Assembly (NCBI RefSeq): GCF_016598615.1
Contig: NZ_CP066831.1
Location: 7,688,001 to 7,752,000 of the forward strand
From: Streptomyces liliifuscus
GTDB taxonomy: Bacteria > Actinomycetota > Actinomycetes > Streptomycetales > Streptomycetaceae
Direction: 5' to 3'
DNA length: 64,000 nucleotides
Shown: positions 44,601 to 52,747 of the stretch, piece by piece
How positions within the stretch are numbered: position 1 is the stretch's first letter
How the letters are laid out: every line of letters begins with the position of its first letter
Made by a program: the position numbers and the translations under genes
Notes under the pieces: model-generated
What the model was told of the DNA's origin: nothing
The model's input: the letters and a program-made list of their open reading frames with translations, nothing else
Database searches by the model: none

Positions 44601-44635
44601 TGGAGGAGCTGTTCTATGGGGCGGCTGAGCGGTAG
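41633..44635 (+). CDS. glnE: Bifunctional glutamine synthetase adenylyltransferase/deadenylase
   Basis: GlnE adds AMP to, and removes it from, the regulatory Tyr of glutamine synthetase in response to nitrogen state. The 1000 residues hold two nucleotidyltransferase halves, each with the GxxELxYxSDxD motif: GHELNYVSDVDVIFV near 209 (deadenylase half) and GHELGYGSDADVLFV near 724 (adenylylating half). The linker contains GPGGLRDVEFAVQLLQLVHG, repeated later as GRGGLSDVEWTVQLLQLRHG. ATG 41633 and ATG 41630 are adjacent after GGAGG; homologues start MT-PGRRSSTF. The last kilobase has many TTG codons, unlike the 5' part. Confidence 0.96.
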   Translation: MTPGRRSSTFTRLLRHGFTDPSAAERLMESAELAPIRNDPVLLDALGATADPDLALLGLVRLVEAQDGHTAQRELLDTLIAAKPLRDRLLGVLGASAALGDHLARHPLDWQVLVMYEPQDLHPGTAEFERGLAEATDPVTLRVAYRRCLLSIAARDVCGTTDVAQTAAELADLATATLRAALTIARTAAPEDAAMCRLAVIAMGKCGGHELNYVSDVDVIFVGEAVDGADEGKALRAATRLASHLMRICSETTVEGTIWPVDANLRPEGRNGPLVRTLSSHLAYYQRWAKTWEFQALLKARPVAGDVELGESYVATLAPLVWQAAERDNFVPDVQKMRRRVVENIPVAEIERELKLGPGGLRDVEFAVQLLQLVHGRADTSLRSGTTLDALKALAAGGYVGRVDAVLLDDAYRFLRSMEHRIQLFRLRRTHLVPEDDADLRRIGRSLGLRTDPIGELNREWKRHASVVRRLHEKLFYRPLLDAVAQLAPGESRLSTNAARERLVALGYADPAAALRHLEALASGVSRKAAIQRTLLPVLLGWFADSADPDAGLFNFRKVSDALGKTPWYLRLLRDEGAAAENLARVLSAGRLAPDLLMRAPEAVALLGDGDGGGLEPRSRAHLEQEILAAVGRASGGEAAVTAARGVRRRELFRTAAIDIVNSYGTEETPAKADQGALVDLVGGAVSDLTAATLAGTLRAVVRDGWGDDLPTRFAVIGMGRFGGHELGYGSDADVLFVHEPREGVDEQEASRAANSVVSEMRRLLEVSSADPPLLIDADLRPEGKSGPLVRTLKSYEAYYRRWSLVWEAHALLRAEVVAGDEELGRRFIELVDPLRYPAEGLGEDAVREIRRLKARMESERMPRGADPTLHTKLGRGGLSDVEWTVQLLQLRHGWEEPGLRTTRTREALAAACAAELISGEDASTLDEAWVLATRVRNAVMLVRGRAGDTFPSDGRELAAVGRYLGYGPGHVGDMLDDYRRTTRRARAVVEELFYGAAER

Positions 44636-44677
44636 CCGGGTGGCTGAGCGGTAGGGGTTGTTCTGTGGGTGCGGGTA

Positions 44678-44710
44678 GTGGGGGCTTGTCGCGCAGTTCC
44701 CCGCGCCCCT
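44678..44710 (-). repeat. Interspersed element, reverse copy, between glnE and the DMT gene
   Basis: The reverse core CGCGCAGTTCCCCGCGCCCC lies between two converging genes, 43 bp after the glnE stop, and may serve as part of a terminator. Confidence 0.85.
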
Positions 44711-44765
44711 GAGGGGGTTTGGGCCGTCGCGGATTCCGCGGGTTGTGGTTGGGCGCCGGTTCGCT

Positions 44766-45752
44766 TCAGGACGGGGACGCGGCGGGGTGTCCGTCCTCGG
44801 TCTGGCGCGATTGGGGTGCCTTGGAAGGGGAGCCCGGCGCGGACGCGCCATCCGCTGCGGGCGGACACTCCGCCACGTCCCCTTCCGACGTCTTGCGGGT
44901 GCGGGTCATTGCCACGCCGGTCAGGACTATTGCCATGCCTGCCCAGATGCGCGGGCCGGTGGACTCGCTGAGGACCAGGGCGCCCAGTGCTACGGAGACG
45001 ACCGGGAGCAGGTAGCCGACCGTTGCCGCGCTGGTGGGGCCCTCGTCCGCGATGAGGCGGTAGTTGAGGTAGAAGGTGACGCCTGTGCCGAGGATGCCCA
45101 GGGCGGTGATCGCCAGGAGGCCCGTGGCGTCGGTGTGCAGGGGGCCGGCTGCGGGGACGGAGAGGGTCGTCCAGGCTGTGGCGGCCAGGAGCTGGGCCGC
45201 CGACATGGCTATCGGGGCGCCCCGGTCGGTGAGTTTGCGGGCCATGTACGCGAAGGCGACGGCGTAGCTCGCCGCGGCGGCCAGGAGGGACAGGGCGCCC
45301 CAGGTCAGCAGGCCCGCCGAGCGCTGCCAGGGGGCGAAGATCAGGAGTGTGCCCGCGAAGCCCAGGAACAGGCCGGTCAGGCGGACGCGGCCCAGTCCGC
45401 GGTCGGTGCCCAGGAGGATGCCGAGCAGCAACGACCACAGGGGAGTTGTCGCGTTCAGTACGCCCGCGATGCCCGAGTCGACCGTCTGCTCGCCGATGCT
45501 GAAGAGGGCGAAGGGGATCGCGTTGCAGAAGAGGGCCGCGACGGCGAGGTGGGTCCAGGTCGTGCGGTCGCGGGGGAGGCGCTGGCCTGCCGAGCGGGCC
45601 AGGAGGAGCAGTACCGCCGTGCCCAGGGCGCAGCGGGTGATCGTGATCTGGGCGGGGGACAGGCCGTGGTTCAGGGCCAGTTTGACCCACAGGAAGCCGG
45701 AGCCCCAGAGGAGGGCCAGGGCGGCCATGCGGAGGGTCGATGTGAGCGGCAT
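44766..45752 (-). CDS. DMT-superfamily (EamA) exporter
   Basis: This is a 328-residue protein with ten helices in two EamA halves (LRMAALALLWGSGFLWVKLALNHGLSPAQI starts the first; GALSLLAAAASYAVAFAYMARKL the second). These transporters often export amino acids, metabolites or toxic analogues. ATG 45752 opens directly before the first helix; an ATG at 45803 would put the start inside the divergent control region. A LysR gene is divergent from it, so that regulator probably controls it. Confidence 0.9.
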   Translation of the reverse strand: MPLTSTLRMAALALLWGSGFLWVKLALNHGLSPAQITITRCALGTAVLLLLARSAGQRLPRDRTTWTHLAVAALFCNAIPFALFSIGEQTVDSGIAGVLNATTPLWSLLLGILLGTDRGLGRVRLTGLFLGFAGTLLIFAPWQRSAGLLTWGALSLLAAAASYAVAFAYMARKLTDRGAPIAMSAAQLLAATAWTTLSVPAAGPLHTDATGLLAITALGILGTGVTFYLNYRLIADEGPTSAATVGYLLPVVSVALGALVLSESTGPRIWAGMAIVLTGVAMTRTRKTSEGDVAECPPAADGASAPGSPSKAPQSRQTEDGHPAASPS

Positions 45753-45823
45753 GCGTCCACGGTGAGGGAGATATGGTGTAAGGACAAGTGAAGGATCTTG
45801 CATGCACTGTTAAGCTCTGCTGC

Positions 45824-46723
45824 ATGCTTGATGTGCGACGTATGCAGATGCTGCGGGCCGTGGTGACGAGTGGGTCCGTGACGGCGGCCGCCGCGCGGCT
45901 CGGCTATACGCCGTCCGCCGTCAGTCAGCAGATCGCCGTCCTGGAGAAGGAGGCTCGTACGCCCCTGCTCGAACGGGTCGGGCGCGGGGTGCGTCCCACT
46001 GAGGCCGGGCTGATGCTCACCGAGTACGCGGACGTCATCGGGCGGCAGGTGGCCGAGGCGGAGGCCGCGCTCGTCGACCTGCTGGAGGGGCGTACAGGGC
46101 GGCTCGCCGTGCGGTACTTCGCCACGGCCGGGGCCGCGCTGGTGGCTCCCGCAGTGGCGAAGGTGCGGGCCGAACACCCCGGTGTGCAGGTCGAGTTGAA
46201 GCTCGTCGATGTCGAGGACTCGCTGCCGGACGTGAAGGAGGGGCGGGCGGATCTGGCGCTCGTGGTCCGGCCCTCGGAGGAGGCGGCCGGGCCCGACGGT
46301 GTGCGGCTCGTGCGGCTGCTCGACGATCCCTACCTCGCCGTGCTGCCCGAGGGGCATCCGCTCGCCGGGCGGCGGACCGTGGCGCTGGCCGACCTCGCCG
46401 AGGAGCCGTGGGTGGGGAGCGAGTGGCCCGGGCCGTGTCTTGACGCGCAGCTTGTGGCCTGCGAGGCCGCCGGGTTCCGGCCGCGGTTCGTGGTGGACAG
46501 CGGGGACTACGCGACCGCGCAGGGGTTCGTCGCGGCGGGGTTGGGCGTCAGTCTTGTGCCTCGGCTGGGGCTGGGGAGTCGGCATCCCGGTGTTGTGGTG
46601 CGGGAGGTTCGGGGGCCGGAGCCGGTTCGGTCGATTTTTGCTGCCGTGCGGGAGGGGGCGACGTGGTCGCCGGCTCTGCGGAGTTTCTTGGGTGCGTTGC
46701 GGGCCGCTGGTGGCGCGGCCTGA
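45824..46723 (+). CDS. LysR-family regulator divergent from the DMT exporter
   Basis: The 299 residues have an N-terminal winged HTH (MLDVRRMQMLRAVVTSGSVTAAAARLGYTPSAVSQQIAVLEKEAR) and a periplasmic-binding-like effector domain from about 90. Start choice rests on the conserved N-terminus; no Shine-Dalgarno is visible. The 71-bp spacer to the exporter start holds two GCATGC repeats about 25 bp apart, plausible as its operator. The effector is probably the export substrate. Confidence 0.9.
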   Translation: MLDVRRMQMLRAVVTSGSVTAAAARLGYTPSAVSQQIAVLEKEARTPLLERVGRGVRPTEAGLMLTEYADVIGRQVAEAEAALVDLLEGRTGRLAVRYFATAGAALVAPAVAKVRAEHPGVQVELKLVDVEDSLPDVKEGRADLALVVRPSEEAAGPDGVRLVRLLDDPYLAVLPEGHPLAGRRTVALADLAEEPWVGSEWPGPCLDAQLVACEAAGFRPRFVVDSGDYATAQGFVAAGLGVSLVPRLGLGSRHPGVVVREVRGPEPVRSIFAAVREGATWSPALRSFLGALRAAGGAA

Positions 46724-46765
46724 CGATGGGGGTTGGCGGTCCGGTGGTGTCTTGGCCGCAGGCCG

Positions 46766-46809
46766 GTGGGGGCTGGTCGCGCAGTTCCCCGCGCCCCTGA
46801 GGGGCGCGG
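46766..46809. repeat. Interspersed element with hairpin between convergent genes
   Basis: A reverse copy (46766-46798) runs directly into its complement, so CCGCGCCCC and GGGGCGCGG pair around a TGA loop (46789-46809). It fills the gap between the LysR and PAP2 genes, which converge. Confidence 0.85.
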
Positions 46810-46811
46810 GC

Positions 46812-47684
46812 CTACGCCTTCGTCGGTAGCAACGACCGCCTCGGTGGCTTTGCCGGGACCAGTTGGGGCAGGGCGTACGGCAGGGATCCGTACCAGAGCC
46901 TTGCCACTGTGTAGCCGAAGGCCAGGCAGATCATGCCGCCCACCGCGTCCAGCCAGAAGTGGTTGGCCGTGGCGACGATGACCACCAGGGTCGCCGTGGG
47001 GTAGAGCAGGCCGAGGACGCGGACCCACGGGACCGACGCCAGGGCGAAGATCGTGAGGCCGCACCAGAGGGACCAGCCGATGTGCATGGACGGCATCGCG
47101 GCGTACTGGTTCGACATGTTCTTCAGGTCGCCGGAAGCCATGGAGCCCCAGGTCTGGTGGACCACGACCGTGTCGATGAAGTCGCTGCCGTTCATCAGAC
47201 GGGGCGGGGCCAGCGGATACAGGTAGTAGCCGACCAGGGCCACACCGGTGGTGGCGAAGAGGACCATGCGTGTTGCCGCGTAACGGCCGGGGTGGCTGCG
47301 GTAGAGCCACACCAGGACACCCAGCGTCACCACGAAGTGCAGCGTCGCGTAGTAGTAGTTCATGCCGACGATCAGCCAAGTCACCGAGTTCACGCCGTGG
47401 TTGACGGACTCCTCCACGGCGATGCCGAGGTGGTGCTCGACCTTCCAGATCCAGTCGGCGTTCTCCAGCGCCTTCGCCCGCTGCTCGGGGACCGCGTTGC
47501 GGATCAGTGAGTACGTCCAGTAACTCACCGCGATCAGCAGGATCTCGAACCAGAGCCGGGGGCGGCGAGGCGTACGCAAGCGGCGCAGGAAACCTTGCCC
47601 CGCGCGGCTGTTCGCCTCGTCCGCGACGGGCTGGTGTGCGGCCTGCTCCTGGCCTTCCAGTGTCGTCACGGTGCTCTCACCCAT
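46812..47684 (-). CDS. PAP2-superfamily membrane phosphatase/transferase
   Basis: This is a 290-residue, six-helix membrane protein with the PAP2 catalytic motifs in the short Aur1/inositol-phosphotransferase-like form: MPSMHIGWSLW and HFWLDAVGG. LAPPRLMNG is also typical of that branch. Likely acts on a lipid phosphate or transfers a lipid head group at the outer face. The ATG at 47684 opens a 40-residue cytoplasmic tail before helix 1. It lies between the LysR gene and malR with no evident link to maltose. Confidence 0.88.
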   Translation of the reverse strand: MGESTVTTLEGQEQAAHQPVADEANSRAGQGFLRRLRTPRRPRLWFEILLIAVSYWTYSLIRNAVPEQRAKALENADWIWKVEHHLGIAVEESVNHGVNSVTWLIVGMNYYYATLHFVVTLGVLVWLYRSHPGRYAATRMVLFATTGVALVGYYLYPLAPPRLMNGSDFIDTVVVHQTWGSMASGDLKNMSNQYAAMPSMHIGWSLWCGLTIFALASVPWVRVLGLLYPTATLVVIVATANHFWLDAVGGMICLAFGYTVARLWYGSLPYALPQLVPAKPPRRSLLPTKA

Positions 47685-47782
47685 AGAGACAGAGTCTGCC
47701 AGATAAGCCCTTCCCCACCGATCATCCCTCGGGTGGGTCCTGCCCGCACGTTCTACACCCGGAGTAGGTGGGGCACTACTGC

Positions 47783-48910
47783 TTACGCACGATTTCGGTC
47801 CCCAGGAGCCGAAGCCGTGGAACCCCGCACCACCAGTTCCGGCATGAACACGAACTCGCTGTGGGGCGCCGGTGTCCCGCCGATCTCCTCGAGCAACGTA
47901 CGTACCGCGGCCTGGCCCATGGCCGGGACCGGCTTGCGGACCGTGGTGAGGGGCGGGTCCGTGAACGCGATCAGAGGGGAGTCGTCGAAACCCACGACGG
48001 AGATGTCCTTGGGCACTTCGAGGCCGCGCTGCCGGGCGGCCCGTATGGCGCCGAGCGCCATCATGTCGCTCGCGCAGACGATGGCCGTGCAGCCGCGGTC
48101 GATGAGTGCCGTGGTGGCCGCCTGGCCGCCCTCCAGTGTGTACAGCGAGTGCTGGACCAGTCGCTCTTCGATGTCGGCCGAGGTGAGGCCCAGCAGGTCC
48201 TGCATCGTGCGGACGAAGCCCTCGATCTTCCGCTGGACCGGCACGAACCGCTTCGGGCCGAGCGCGAGACCGATGTTGGTGTGACCGAGCGAGACGAGGT
48301 GGGTGACCGCCAGCGCCATCGCCGCCCGGTCGTCCGGCGAGATGAAGGGTGCCTGCACTTTTGGCGAGAAACCGTCGACGAGGACGAACGGCACACCCTG
48401 GCCGCGCAGCTGCTCGTAGCGCTGCATGTCCGCGGAGGTGTCCGCGTGCAGTCCGGAGACGAAGATGATGCCGGCGACGCCCCGGTCGACCAGCATCTCG
48501 GTCAGCTCGTCCTCGGTGGAGCCGCCCGGAGTCTGCGTCGCGAGGACCGGCGTGTAGCCCTGCCGGGTCAGCGCCTGGCCGATGACCTGGGCCAGGGCCG
48601 GGAATATCGGGTTCTCCAACTCCGGGGTTATCAGCCCGACGAGCCCCTCGCTGCGCTGCCGCAGCCGTACGGGCCGCTCGTAGCCCAGCACGTCGAGCGC
48701 GGCGAGAACGGACTGGCGGGTGGTTGCGGCGACGCCCGGCTTCCCGTTCAGGACGCGGCTGACGGTCGCTTCGCTCACCCCCGCCTGGGCTGCGATGTCG
48801 GCAAGCCGTGTGGTCACAGGACTGGACTGTACCGGCCGGGTGTCGCCCTGCCCACCGAACGAACGACGGGTGCGGGCACTTGATCGGCCCGCTCGGGGCT
48901 GCTGCGTCAT
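47783..48910 (-). CDS. malR: LacI-family repressor MalR
   Basis: MalR represses maltodextrin and amylase genes in Streptomyces. The protein has a LacI HTH (TRLADIAAQAGVSEATVSRVLNGKPGVAATTRQSVLAALDVLGYERP) and a periplasmic-binding-like effector domain (LVGLITPELENPIFPALAQVIGQALTRQGYTPVLATQ, later SVVGFDDSPLIAFTDPPLTTVRKP). The ATG at 48910 (375 residues) has GAGGGA six bases before it; a GTG at 48817 would give 344 residues, the length I expect for S. coelicolor MalR, but lacks a Shine-Dalgarno. It is divergent from malE across a 400-bp control region. Confidence 0.93.
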   Translation of the reverse strand: MTQQPRAGRSSARTRRSFGGQGDTRPVQSSPVTTRLADIAAQAGVSEATVSRVLNGKPGVAATTRQSVLAALDVLGYERPVRLRQRSEGLVGLITPELENPIFPALAQVIGQALTRQGYTPVLATQTPGGSTEDELTEMLVDRGVAGIIFVSGLHADTSADMQRYEQLRGQGVPFVLVDGFSPKVQAPFISPDDRAAMALAVTHLVSLGHTNIGLALGPKRFVPVQRKIEGFVRTMQDLLGLTSADIEERLVQHSLYTLEGGQAATTALIDRGCTAIVCASDMMALGAIRAARQRGLEVPKDISVVGFDDSPLIAFTDPPLTTVRKPVPAMGQAAVRTLLEEIGGTPAPHSEFVFMPELVVRGSTASAPGDRNRA

Positions 48911-49050
48911 CGCGTTCCCTCGTGATTCTGGTCGGCACTTCGGTCGGCATTCCGGGCTGTGTCCGTCGCGCACCCGCTGTGTGCGCCTGCGGGAAGGGTG
49001 GTTCCTGCAAGGCGCCGCCGGGGCGATGATCCCCGTGACCGACGGGTATG

Positions 49051-49073
49051 GCAAGAGCTTGCAGAGTCTTGCA
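49051..49073. promoter_or_regulatory. Putative MalR operator, distal
   Basis: GCAAG-AG-CTTGC is a perfect inverted repeat (49051-49062). The CTTGCA half then recurs 9 bp further on (49069-49073), giving direct and inverted half-sites. It is about 240 bp before malE and 140 bp before malR. Confidence 0.65.
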
Positions 49074-49158
49074 CAACGGCCCCGTTCCCGGTGAATGCCC
49101 GTGAACAAGGCCTCGGGACGGTCGAGAAGAGGTCACGCCCGGGTAACTGTCTGTCGGT

Positions 49159-49179
49159 CTTGCACTTTTTTGCTGCAAG
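49159..49179. promoter_or_regulatory. Putative MalR operator at the malE promoter
   Basis: CTTGCA and TGCAAG flank nine bases that include a T6 run, forming an inverted repeat 135 bp before the malE ATG. The same half-site occurs before the amylase and pullulanase genes. Confidence 0.75.
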
Positions 49180-49313
49180 GTCTTTCGCGGCGCTTACATC
49201 GCTGTTACGTTCACGTCGCCCGGCGGCGGCAACGGTGCGGTCGGAGAGTCGGCAGGGACGGCGGACGGGGCCGTTCCCTCAAGCACACGGGCTTTCACCC
49301 TCAAGGAGAACTC

Positions 49314-50588
49314 ATGCGGCGTGGCATAGCGGCCACCGCACTGGTGGCGTCCCTCGCCCTCGCGGCGACGGCCTGCGGCGGCGACAGCGACGACAGTGGC
49401 AAGGCGGACGGCCCGGTCACCATCACGTGGTGGGACACGTCCAACGCCACCAACGAGGCACCGGTCTACAAGGCCCTCGCGAAGGAATTCGAGAAGGCCA
49501 ACCCGGGCATCAAGGTCAAGTACGTCAACGTGCCGTTCGACCAGGCGCAGAACAAGTTCGACACCGCCGCCGGTTCCAAGGGCGCCCCGGACATCCTGCG
49601 CTCCGAGGTCGGCTGGACCCCCGCGTTCGCCAAGAAGGGCTTCTTCCTGCCGCTCGACGGCACCGAGGCCCTCGCGGACCAGGGCAAGTTCCAGCCCAGC
49701 CTGATCGAGCAGGCCAAGTACGACGGCAAGACCTACGGTGTGCCGCTGGTCACCGACACCCTCGCGCTGGTCTACAACAAGGCCATCTTCGAGAAGGCCG
49801 GCATCGACGGGGCGCCCAAGACCTGGGCCGACCTCAAGACCGACGCCGGCACCATCAAGAAGAAGACGGGCGTCGACGGCTACTGGGGCTCCACCCAGGC
49901 GTACTACGCGCAGTCGTTCCTCTACGGCGAGGGCACCGACACGGTCGACGCCGACGCCAAGAAGATCACCGTCGCCTCGCCCGAGGCCGAGAAGGCCTAC
50001 AAGACCTGGCAGGGCCTCTTCGACGGCAACGGCCTGCACAAGGCCGACACCACCGCCGACGCGTACGCCCACATCCAGGACGCGTTCGTCAACGGCAAGG
50101 TCGCCGCGATCGTCCAGGGCCCCTGGGAGATCACGAACTTCTACAAGGGCTCGGCCTTCAAGGACAAGGGCAACCTCGGCATCGCCACCGTCCCGGCCGG
50201 CTCCAGCGGCAAGGCGGGCGCCCCGACCGGCGGCCACAACCTCTCCGTGTACGCGGGCTCGGACAAGGCCCACCAGGAGGCCTCGCTCAAGTTCGTGAAG
50301 TTCATGACCTCGGCGAAGTCCCAGGAGACGATCGCCCTCAAGAACTCCACGCTGCCGACGCGCGACGACGCCTACACCACCGAGGTCAAGTCCGACCCGG
50401 GCATCGCCGGCTACCAGGGTGTGCTCTCCGCCGCCCAGCCGCGCCCGGCGCTCCCCGAGTACAGCTCGCTGTGGGGTCCGCTCGACACCGAACTGCCCAA
50501 GATCGCCGGTGGCAAGGAGTCGCTGGACAAGGGCCTGGGCAACGCGGAGACCGCGATCGCCAAGCTGGTGCCCGACTTCAGCAAGTGA
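49314..50588 (+). CDS. malE: Maltodextrin-binding lipoprotein MalE
   Basis: This is the solute-binding protein of the maltodextrin ABC importer. The 424 residues start with a lipoprotein signal (lipobox AATAC, Cys near 21). Class I sugar-binding features follow: VTITWWDTSNATNEAPVYKALAKEFEKANPGIKVKYVNVPFDQAQNKF, GVPLVTDTLALVYNK, and GPWEITNF. AAGGAG is seven bases before the ATG. It opens a malEFG operon, and the malE-malF gap can fold into a long hairpin. Aromatic residues for stacking on sugars are present in the expected lobes. Confidence 0.95.
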   Translation: MRRGIAATALVASLALAATACGGDSDDSGKADGPVTITWWDTSNATNEAPVYKALAKEFEKANPGIKVKYVNVPFDQAQNKFDTAAGSKGAPDILRSEVGWTPAFAKKGFFLPLDGTEALADQGKFQPSLIEQAKYDGKTYGVPLVTDTLALVYNKAIFEKAGIDGAPKTWADLKTDAGTIKKKTGVDGYWGSTQAYYAQSFLYGEGTDTVDADAKKITVASPEAEKAYKTWQGLFDGNGLHKADTTADAYAHIQDAFVNGKVAAIVQGPWEITNFYKGSAFKDKGNLGIATVPAGSSGKAGAPTGGHNLSVYAGSDKAHQEASLKFVKFMTSAKSQETIALKNSTLPTRDDAYTTEVKSDPGIAGYQGVLSAAQPRPALPEYSSLWGPLDTELPKIAGGKESLDKGLGNAETAIAKLVPDFSK

Positions 50589-50593
50589 CCCGT

Positions 50594-50657
50594 GTGGCCG
50601 TCGGATCCGCCGGGCCCCTGCGTGACAGGGGTCAGGGGGGACGGATCCGGCGGCCAC
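50594..50657 (+). other. malE-malF intercistronic stem-loop
   Basis: GTGGCC (50594) pairs with GGCCAC (50657 end), CGGATCCG occurs in both arms, and an inner GCCCCTG-CAGGGG(T)C helix closes on CGTGA. The total length is 64 nt. It fits a structure that protects malE mRNA or weakens read-through into malF. Confidence 0.7.
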
Positions 50658-50713
50658 CGGCCGTGTCTCCAGAACGTGCGCCCAACCCCTGATTTTCCAG
50701 AAGGTGTCGAACC

Positions 50714-51718
50714 ATGACAGTCGTCATCGACCGCGCGACCGGCAAGCGCCGCGGTGAGCGGGCTCCGCGCCCCGGCCGGCTCCAGCGCATGAAGCACTCG
50801 TACCAGCGGTACTGGTACGCGTACGCGATGATCGCCCCGGTCGTCGTCGTGCTCGGCGTGCTGGTGCTCTATCCGCTGGCGCGGGGCATCTATCTGACGT
50901 TCACCGACGCCACGAGCCTCAACTCGGCGCGCACGATCGGCGTCAACCACATCGACGCCACCTACAAGTTCATCGGCCTGGACAACTACGCCGACATTCT
51001 GTGGGGCCCCACCGCGTACGACCGCTTCTGGTCGCACTTCATCTGGACGATCGTGTGGACGGCCCTGTGCGTGCTGCTCCACTACGTCATCGGCCTCGGC
51101 CTCGCGCTGCTGCTCAACCAGAAGCTGCGCGGCCGGACCTTCTACCGGCTCATCCTGGTCCTGCCGTGGGCCGTGCCGACCTTCGTCACCGTCTTCGGCT
51201 GGCGCTTCATGCTCGCCGACGGCGGCATCATCAACTCCATGCTCGACGCCGTGCATCTGCGCTCACCGCTGTGGCTGGAGGACACCTTCTGGCAGCGGTT
51301 CGCCGCGATCATGGTCAACACCTGGTGCGGTGTGCCGTTCATGATGGTCTCGCTGCTCGGCGGACTGCAGTCCATCGACGGCGTCCTGTACGAGGCCGCC
51401 GAGATGGACGGGGCCAACGCCTGGCAGCGCTTCCGGCACGTCACCCTGCCAGGACTGCGGTCGGTCAGCTCCACCGTCGTCCTGCTCGGCGTCATCTGGA
51501 CGTTCAACCAGTTCGCCATCATCTTCCTGCTCTTCGGCGACACCGCGCCGGACGCGCAGATCCTCGTCACCTGGGCCTACTACCTGGGCTTCGGCCAGCA
51601 GCCGCGCGACTACGCGCAGTCCGCCGCGTACGGCGTGCTGCTGCTCTCCATCCTGATCGTCTTCACCTCCGTCTACCGCCGCTGGCTGGCCCGCAATGAG
51701 CAGCAGCTCGCGATCTGA
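50714..51718 (+). CDS. malF: Maltodextrin ABC permease MalF
   Basis: This is a 334-residue permease with a 35-residue basic tail and six helices. The EAA motif that docks the ATPase is seen as YEAAEMDGANAWQRFRHVTLPGLR. The ATG at 50714 has AGAAGG before it. It needs MalG and an ATPase; none is encoded here, so a shared multi-sugar ATPase such as MsiK is expected to serve. Confidence 0.95.
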   Translation: MTVVIDRATGKRRGERAPRPGRLQRMKHSYQRYWYAYAMIAPVVVVLGVLVLYPLARGIYLTFTDATSLNSARTIGVNHIDATYKFIGLDNYADILWGPTAYDRFWSHFIWTIVWTALCVLLHYVIGLGLALLLNQKLRGRTFYRLILVLPWAVPTFVTVFGWRFMLADGGIINSMLDAVHLRSPLWLEDTFWQRFAAIMVNTWCGVPFMMVSLLGGLQSIDGVLYEAAEMDGANAWQRFRHVTLPGLRSVSSTVVLLGVIWTFNQFAIIFLLFGDTAPDAQILVTWAYYLGFGQQPRDYAQSAAYGVLLLSILIVFTSVYRRWLARNEQQLAI

Positions 51719-51731
51719 GGCAGGAGTCCCC

Positions 51732-52643
51732 ATGAGCACCACGACAGTCACGTCCCCCGCCCCGGCGGACCGGGACCCCGCGGACACCGCACCGGCGGGC
51801 AAGGGGCCGCGGCGCGGCGAGCGCAGCCTCGCCGGCTCCCTCACCTCGCACGGCATCCTCGTCGTCGCGAGCCTGATCGCGCTGTTCCCGATCGCCTGGC
51901 TCGTCTATCTGTCCCTCGGCCCGGACAAGGACGACTATCTGCACCCCGGGGACATCCTCGGCAAGATGACGTTCGACAACTACTCGTTCGTGCTGCAGCA
52001 CACGCCGTTCTTCGACTGGATGTGGAGCACGCTCCTCGTGTCGCTCGGCACGACCGTCATCGGCGTCCTGGTCGCGGCCACGACGGGTTACGCGGTCTCC
52101 CGCATGCGCTTCCCCGGCTACAAGAAGTTCATGTGGGTCCTGCTCGTCACCCAGATGTTCCCGGTCGCCGTGCTGATGGTCCCGATGTACGAGATCCTTT
52201 CGGAACTCCAGCTCATCGACAACTACTTGGGCCTGATCCTCGTCTACTGCTCGACGGCCGTGCCGTACTGCGCCTGGCTGCTCAAGGGATACTTCGACAC
52301 CATCCCCTTCGAGATCGACGAGGCCGGGCGCGTCGACGGGCTCTCGCCCTTCGGTACGTTCGCGCGGCTGATCCTGCCGCTCGCCAAGCCGGGTCTCGCC
52401 GTCGCCGCCTTCTACAGCTTCATCACCGCGTTCGGCGAGGTCGCCTTCGCCTCGACGTTCATGCTGTCCGACACGAAGTACACGTTCGCGGTCGGTCTGC
52501 AGAGCTTCGTCAGCGAGCACGACGCTCAGCGCAACCTCATGGCTGCCACGGCGGTGTTGGTGGCGATTCCCGTCTCCGCGTTCTTCTACCTTGTGCAGAA
52601 GAACCTGGTGACCGGGCTGACCGCCGGCGGTACGAAGGGTTAG
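51732..52643 (+). CDS. malG: Maltodextrin ABC permease MalG
   Basis: This 303-residue permease has six helices and the EAA loop FEIDEAGRVDGLSPFGTFARLILPLAKPG. It starts 13 bp after malF with AGGAG before the ATG. It pairs with MalF to form the channel. The next gene, aglA, follows after 291 bp containing repeats, so read-through may be partial. Confidence 0.95.
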   Translation: MSTTTVTSPAPADRDPADTAPAGKGPRRGERSLAGSLTSHGILVVASLIALFPIAWLVYLSLGPDKDDYLHPGDILGKMTFDNYSFVLQHTPFFDWMWSTLLVSLGTTVIGVLVAATTGYAVSRMRFPGYKKFMWVLLVTQMFPVAVLMVPMYEILSELQLIDNYLGLILVYCSTAVPYCAWLLKGYFDTIPFEIDEAGRVDGLSPFGTFARLILPLAKPGLAVAAFYSFITAFGEVAFASTFMLSDTKYTFAVGLQSFVSEHDAQRNLMAATAVLVAIPVSAFFYLVQKNLVTGLTAGGTKG

Positions 52644-52689
52644 CCGTTCGCGGCGAGCCATGAGGTCGTCGGTCGTCCGGCGGCACGTC

Positions 52690-52719
52690 GTGGCCGATCG
52701 CGCAGTTCCCCGCGCCCCT
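52690..52719 (-). repeat. Interspersed element, reverse copy, between malG and aglA
   Basis: A reverse copy ends CGCAGTTCCCCGCGCCCCT and is followed by AAGGGGCG, which folds back on it. It is 47 bp after the malG stop within a same-strand gene pair. Confidence 0.8.
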
Positions 52720-52747
52720 GAAGGGGCGTGGGTGGCGGTCGCGGTGT

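Larger units (their letters stand above)
48911..49313. other. malR-malE divergent control region
   Basis: These 403 bp hold two clusters of CTTGCA half-sites (49051-49073 and 49159-49179) and no gene. A short plus-strand frame overlapping the malE start is not coding by codon bias. Confidence 0.7.
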
